Shown: piece by piece, positions 56,131 through 64,000 of the stretch | Layout of the letters: the number at the start of each line of letters is the position of its first letter | How positions within the stretch are numbered: the stretch's first letter is position 1 | Source: Oxytricha trifallax | Lineage: Eukaryota > Ciliophora > Spirotrichea > Sporadotrichida > Oxytrichidae | Reading direction: 5' to 3' | Length of the DNA: 64,000 bases | NCBI GenBank assembly: GCA_000711775.1 | Contig: ARYC01000183.1 | Location: forward strand, 84,818-148,817 | Translations under genes and position numbers: made by a program | The notes under the pieces: model-generated | The model's database searches: none | Told to the model about the DNA's origin: nothing | What the model saw: the letters and a program-made list of their open reading frames with translations, nothing else

Positions 56131-57956
56131 CATTCGCTCCAAAGTTCCAAAAGCATTCTAGTTTCTCTCTTAAAATTTGTGATCTCTTCTTTAGTAAATA
56201 CTTATTGATTATGCTGTACTAACTTATTCTGCACTGATGCTCCTAATGAATTTTTATTACCGCAGATCATAATATAACCTTCCTTATCAAAAACGTTGTG
56301 TCTTACTTTTTTTCGGACTTCGATACTGTCAAAGTAATCTTGGACATACCCAAATTCAACCATATATTGACTAGGTTCGATATCTTCAATCTCTCTGCTG
56401 CAAGAGACATAGAGCTAACTACCTTCACTCTTTGTACTAAGTTTACCAAAGACTCTTAAGATCTCATCTTTGAATAAGAAGTCTGAATGATCATTTCTAA
56501 TACCATAGAACATTAGCACTGTCCCTACTTGCTCATATTTGTCAATAAGATTCTCGATTCTTCTTAAAAGAGAGATAAATGGTGCCACACCAGTACCATG
56601 GCATATCATTACAATTGGACGTTTATGTTCAAAGTATTATATATTAGGCATAAATATGATCTTGTTAGATTAACTGAATTGGAGTTTGAAGGAGGTTTTA
56701 GTATCATCAGCAGTTATAAGATCTTTCAAAAATCCTGATGCAAGTCCTCTTTTAGCCTCTCCATTTTTTTCAAAATTATGTGTAGACAGGCAAATCTCAA
56801 AGATATCCCCTTTTTCTTTTAACTCCTTTTGATCTTTGTCATAAAAAGGGTCATTTATGATTGAGTAATATCTTGGCTTAATCTTTGGAAGGTCATCTTC
56901 CAGAATAGAATTTGGAATCTCAAAGGTTGAAGGAGGATTTTTAGCAAATTCCTTAAGTGTTAAATATGGATGTTCAAGAAGGTCTTTTTACAAAAATTTT
57001 AAGTCGTATTCAGACAAGAATTTACTAAGTTTGATTTTCTCGCTTACAATATCAATTTCAGTCCTCAGTAACTCTTCTATAGTATTATTTCCAATTAAAG
57101 CAGTTCTATTCCATTTAAATTAATCTATAACAAAGTCAATATCTTCTTATCTGTTGTGAGGGAATAGAGAAAAAGACGATCCTGCATCAATAAAATCCAT
57201 TGAGATAGGCTTATCAACTTTTAACTTAGCAAGAATTACCTCTTTATTCAATGATAAACTGAAAACTTCTCCTAAAGTTAAATGGCCATGAGTAATTATT
57301 GGAGCTTTCTTAATCTCATCTTTGTTTTCGAACTCCTTTGAAACTTCATGAGTCTCATTGTAAAATACTGGCTTCAATAAATCTTTAATTTAACTTTATC
57401 CTTAAGATTTGATCTTCTTGACTGTTTAAGCGATTGCAGGATAGACTCCCTCAAGCCAAGGTTCTATAACCAACTCAAGACTTGTTGCTTCATCTGCTTC
57501 CCCCCTTTCATAAAACTTTTAAGCTCCCAGCTATTTCATTTTCTCGTCTAAGTACCTTGGGGCTCCTTAATATTTGCTGTAATTTGTATCTCCTAGACCT
57601 AGAATTGTATACCATACATGGCTAAGTATCGTTGTCTCTTCCCCTTCTTCAAAATGAACAGTCAATCTTCTCAAATATTTGTGAAAGTTTTCTCCATTAT
57701 CTGGGAAATCTCCATTTCCTGTAGATGAGCAGATGAATATACAAAGCTTAAGAGCATCCTTTTCACTTAGATCATATAAGACCTTTTGGTTCTTTATAGC
57801 TTAATGATCATTCATCAGGAATCTCTTGCATGTTGGATAGGTTTTAGATAGCTCTGCATGAAAATCTTCAGATATTTATTCACAATTTCCAGTTTGTGAA
57901 GCGTAGAGAATGTATATTTGAGGAAGTGCCCCTACTAAAGTTTAAGATTTTTCCAT
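56130..57956 (-). CDS. Diflavin (FMN/FAD) NADPH reductase, NDOR1/methionine synthase reductase type
   Basis: A complete 608-residue protein in one frame with no intron or IES. The flavodoxin domain has YASQTGN (residues 18-24), SSTGNGDFPDN (77-87) and GLGDTNY (120-126), all FMN-binding loops. The FAD-binding region has PRYYSI (361-366) and GLASGF (404-409). The NADPH domain has CHGTGVAPF (452-460) and ICGNKNSLG (564-572), and the chain ends LELWSE, with the Trp expected to stack on FAD. It transfers electrons from NADPH to an acceptor. The length and lack of a membrane anchor favour an NDOR1-like (Tah18) or methionine synthase reductase role over cytochrome P450 reductase; the partner is not shown by the neighbours. 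Confidence 0.92.
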
Positions 57957-60900
57957 TTCAGTATGTATTTGATAGTTTAATATAATAATTCAGTAGCTTT
58001 AGAGTTAATAATTAAGGATGATGTCATGAATTAAGATGAATTTATCATCATACTTTTAAAAGCATAAGATCCATACTAATGTAAAAATTTAATATTCAAA
58101 AGATTATTGATTAATTAAAAAATAAAGAAATTGGGAAAAAAAATTGGTAGCATCTTTTTTTCTATTAATTTCAGTCTGTACTATTGTAATTTTATTATTC
58201 CTAAGCTTGGCTTTAACTACTTATTTTCTAGACATAATTATCTAATATACTCATAAAACTTTCTGTAGCTTGATCAAAAATTTAATTAGAATTTAATTAT
58301 CACATTTTAATTATCACATTGTGTTTCATTCAGTTAAAATCCTTAAAGGAGATTTTTAATTTGTTTTTTCATACTTTGTTTCAATCGGTTATTAGGCTAT
58401 ATTATATTTAGGGTTTGAAAAATCTTACATTAATTCTAAGCGTTTTATTAGATACAGATTCTTGTTACAAAACTTTTTCTTTAAAATTCTCTAATGGAGC
58501 ATTCTGGTTTTGATTATCTAAAAAGATTAATTTTTTAAAAATGAGACAAAAATTATACCTTAAGTTTCATTTTCTTAAAATGGTCTGTGTTCATTACTAT
58601 ATTCAAAGTCCATACTTTCATCTTAAGCATTATAATGTTGCTAAAAAAATGCAGCTGATGACTAAACATTATTATTTTGAATTTCTTAATTTTATTCTGC
58701 TTGATTATAATTTTGCTACTGCTTATTATCAGTTTAGCTCTACTACCCTTAATTTTAACTTAGTTTTCGTTCATTCTAAACTGAAAATATTGCTTTTTAG
58801 GGATTCAAATTAGAAGCGCTATTCCCAAATAATAAAGTGGTTGAGGGAGTCTATTTTGGAACTAAGTTGTTTGATTTAGACTAATTAGAAACAGGATATT
58901 ACACTGAGCTTTTAATCATTTCTTTGTTATTTTATGGCTTATCAGAAGAGTCAAGTCTGCCCATTTTTTCTTAACTCTTAATTGTTGCGTTTTAATTTTA
59001 ATGTTTAAGTTGATGACTTTACTTAATCTAAGTTTAAGTTTATTGCTAAATTGGCTATTAACGAGTGAATTCTACATTTTTAATGCTCTATGCTACCTAA
59101 AACTCTATAATAAAATCATTTTCAAAAAATATTAATTCTCCTAAGTTTATTGATAAGCCTGGAAAAATTCATGTGTTATAGGATTTTCCATTTGAGCAAT
59201 AGGATTATTCAATTGTATTTTATCTTTTGGAAGTTAAGTTAAAAGGCTATTTTCGAAAAGTCTCAAATGATTTTCCATTAAGTATACTTTAGTAATAAGC
59301 GTTTATAAATTACCAATATAATTTTGTAGTTTATACCCAGTTTTAGATATACTACTTATCAATCATTTTCTTTTCCTCCATGTATTTATATCCTCTCTAG
59401 CAAATCTAAAAATATCAGGTTCAAGATTTAAAAATAACTTACTCTATGGTTAAATGAGTGAGGTTTGTGCAAGTTACCTTTGCAAATATGGTCACATATA
59501 GATTGATCTTAAGGTCCAATTTCATTTCTATCGATTGGCTCTCCTGGGTTCTTAACACTTATGAGCAAATCTCTAAGCTGATTCAAATAAAATTTAAGAA
59601 TACTATAATAATAACAATTTTGATTCAAGAGTATCTAATAACCCTCACTATTTTGATTCAATCTCTATGCAAAAGGTTCAATTAGATTATCATTTGAGAG
59701 TAAATCTGAAAATATTGAACTTATTAACTTACTATGTTCATACTGAACCCGATTTATGCTTCAACAAAATCAAAGCAAACTTTAATCATATAACTATAAT
59801 AAATAGATAAATATTATTTATGTTTAATATGCCAATTTTTTCTGAAAATGCGGGCTTTAAGTGGATTGAAGTATCTACTCTTTATTGTTATGAAACCAAG
59901 GTACAAATCTTTGCAAGAATATCTTTGATTGAGAGAGACACATAAATAGTACAGGAGGGTACCCATTCATTTTATACTTTGCTCTGTGATTCTGAGGGTA
60001 TACCTTCATGAATTAATCGTAGAAAATTTTCTCATAGAGACACATCTAATCTGAGTTTGACAGAATGCAGGAGAAAAAGTTGTGCAGAATTTCTCTTATG
60101 CACTTAGAGCGGTCTTTTAGACTCTGGATAGTTGTGTATATTTTAGCTTAAATGCTATATGAAAATAGTTGAAGTTAATATGATATCTTAAATTATTTTA
60201 TAAAATTGACGCTATATCACACATAATTAAACCATCAATCTTGATTTAAGAATTTTCAGAATTTCAGCCTGATTAGACGTGTCATTCATGATGACAAATA
60301 TATCTAAACGACAATCTAGCCTTCCAGTATATTTTACTCCAAACCAAAGGATTATTCTTAATAATTAATGCCGAATTTCAAGGATGATATCATACCTCGA
60401 GAGATCCGCTTCATGTTAACAATTATGAAGGGGAAGAAATTTTTTTGCCATGTCCACTCCTTTAGAATACACTGTCCTTTCGCTGTGAGTAATTTAAATT
60501 ATCTGAGTGGGTTTCATAATATATTTATTGTTACTATTTTCTCTTCGATTTCCTTTGGATATCAAAGCACAACCTCCTGCTCCCATCATCTATGAAGCTA
60601 GATACATGTCTCGTAAGATAATGAATGTAGGTATATAATAACGCTCAATTACTCAAAAAGATTACAACTAAATGATAGAACCCTCAAGACTTCCCTTAAG
60701 TGATAAACTTGATAGCACTCTACTTACTCTTAGTAGAGTTTAGAGAAATATAATACTCTTTAAAAAAATACATATTGAAGTGGACTTAGATTCACTCTAA
60801 CAACTCCAAATTTTTACTTAATAATTTATGAATAATAAATTATTATATGAAATAAAAGATATTACAATTAAAAATAATAAAAAATTATATTATTCAGTAA

Positions 60901-62444
60901 TTATAATATAATAATAAGATTAAGCATCAGTTAATTTCAAAATATGACAGTTTATTTTAATTAGATAGTGAGAATATAATTAAAACTTAATAAAATTACT
61001 TCTCAGATTAATAGCTTGAGTTGTTGAAGATTCATTTTTAATAAATTTTGATATAATTTTAACGATAAATATTATATTTTATATTATGATATTAGTCAGT
61101 AGAATGACTATTAAAAATTAGAACAAATTTTAATAATAATTGTACTTACCATAGAGAAATTGTTTAAAAATCCTCACTATTTTGAGGGAGTAAGTTTCTT
61201 GTTTGCTACTTTTATTCTGCCTTGTTATTTTCTTCTTAACTAGTTTTTATTTAATAAAAACTATTATTAATTATATGTTTCATTTGAGGAAACTTTATAA
61301 TTAGGGCAACGGCACTGTAACGTAAAAATGTTTCTTAATAGCAATATAAAGTCTAAGATTTTATTGTATAAAGAGAAAATTTATTTTTGTGATATCTCCG
61401 TTCAATTTCAAATATTAATATAAACTTAGACCCTTCATTTTTTTTCCAGTTACCGAGGAAGTTTTATCCTCTTCAAGAATTTGTTAAAGATATCTAAAAT
61501 TTGCATAATAAATAAATTTTAAAAGACTGAATAGTTATTCATATTTCAAATAGAGACTTATTATAAAAGCTATTGAGAGCAGCATTTGAGAGGTTCAAAA
61601 TATTTTTTTAAAAAAAAAACAGAGAATTTTAATCAAGATTATTTTACTATAATTTCTATGAGATTTTAAGGTACTATCCATACAGATTTTAATTTTCCTC
61701 TTTCATAAATGATTTTTTAATAGGTCTTGGGTTCTCTGTGTTGATAAAATAATTGATTTTGTAGAGTTACAACAATATAATAGTTAAAAAGTGAAATGAT
61801 AAAGTAATTTGAAACTAACAATATTAATATCATTTGTGGAAGCTTACTAAACTTAACTTATTCAAAAATAATTAAAATAATAACAATGAAATTCATGATC
61901 TTTTTTATAATTAAAAACTAAAGTTTAATCAATATAAGCTTGGAATCTTTCATTCCAGAGAGATTTAACTTAAAATATGAAGATAGGTGGCAATATTTAA
62001 TGATCAAGAAGAGATTTCGCCTCTTCTAAAGTTAATTTATGCTCTTTTTATTATTGACTAGTCTAGTAAATTTTGTGAGGAGTTTCTTAGATACTAGACT
62101 CATCGATTTCGGTAATGGTTTAAGCTGACCCTTGATTCTTATTGTATTAATTTGATGTATTCTATTAATTTTCGATCACTATTGGATTTTCCATATGTTT
62201 GTTATAACCTAAATATTATTGCTTAAGTCAAAAATTAATTAAATTATTTATGAATTAGTACATAAATCAAACTTGCAATATTATTAGATAGCTTGTAATA
62301 AATAATTAGATCGTAAATTAATAGATACAATTTTAAAATTTCTACAAATCTTAAAATCAATAGGACTTCTTAATAATCTCAAAGAAAGAATGATATCGAA
62401 ATAAAATAAATAAACAAGCATTTAAAGATTTCTCATTTTCTAAT
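57957..62444. other. 4.5-kb AT-rich gene-poor stretch, probably germline-limited
   Basis: This is the longest interval without an assignable gene. Open stretches exist on plus, the longest from 58541 to about 59068 (MRQKLYLKFHFLKMVCVHYY; LSFQSFLCYFMAYQKSQV), with others around 59130-59690, 59831-60010 and 60368-60595. Their residue bias (F, Y, I, L from T-rich codons) and lack of homology I can recognise make coding doubtful; with TGA as the only stop, such runs arise by chance. From 60.8 to 62.4 kb the DNA is mostly A/T runs. No tRNA or clear transposon ends were seen. Confidence 0.5.

Positions 62445-64000
<1,556 letters not shown>

Noticed and set aside
58541..59068. A plus-strand open run of about 176 codons
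   Set aside because: With only TGA as a stop and this base composition such a run is expected now and then; residue bias is poor and no family is recognised, so it is not listed as a gene.

Overview
The window reads as germline (micronuclear) DNA of a spirotrich ciliate of the Oxytricha/Stylonychia/Tetmemena type. This rests on two things seen directly. First, TAA and TAG sit in frame throughout recognisable proteins, usually where Gln fits, and TGA is the only stop. Second, genes are cut by AT-rich inserts flanked by short direct repeats (pointers of 4-16 bp, different at every site). Removing one repeat plus the insert restores the reading frame. I resolved 19 such internal eliminated sequences (IESs), 11 to 361 bp long; 18 of the 19 have a length that is not a multiple of three, so retention would shift the frame. 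Ordinary GT..AG introns of about 27-103 nt are also present. Genus and species are not determinable from what I can see.

Layout: 0.1-6.4 kb, low-complexity and coiled-coil genes, a small minus-strand gene and a MORN-repeat exon inside a short inverted repeat. 6.5-8.5 kb, minus coiled-coil gene. 8.7-13.1 kb, two signalling genes: a CDPK-like kinase and a voltage-sensor/cyclic-nucleotide phosphodiesterase fusion. 13.3-15.8 kb, an unknown gene. 15.8-18.9 kb, a disordered locus: a kinesin tail (C2-like) on minus, a small plus fragment, a sirtuin C-terminal piece on minus, then kinesin FHA plus coiled coil on plus. 19-22.1 kb, Q-rich and Ser/acid-rich genes. 22.3-24.1 kb, an RPAP2/Rtr1-like gene. 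24.4-30.4 kb, TPR and IQ-motif genes. 30.5-34.1 kb, small coiled-coil genes, two of them meeting at a 185-bp perfect palindrome. 34.3-36.0 kb, ADP-ribosylglycohydrolase. 36.2-37.2 kb, a gene whose IES carries a MITE-like element and a C4A4-type telomere motif. 37.7-43.0 kb, three minus genes (coiled coil, unknown, TPR). 43.0-45.4 kb, IQ/C2H2 protein. 45.4-51.9 kb, a very long minus Sfi1-like gene. 52.7-56.1 kb, coiled-coil genes. 56.1-58.0 kb, a complete uninterrupted diflavin reductase. 58.0-62.4 kb, a gene-poor AT-rich stretch. 62.4-64.0 kb, a formaldehyde-detoxifying fusion of class III alcohol dehydrogenase and S-formylglutathione hydrolase, running off the window edge.

Many of the genes look cytoskeletal or ciliary (kinesin, Sfi1, IQ, MORN, coiled coils) or signalling. 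No shared operon logic is expected, since in this lineage each locus normally becomes its own somatic nanochromosome. CDS spans below are germline spans that include introns and IESs; several gene ends are unresolved and are marked so.
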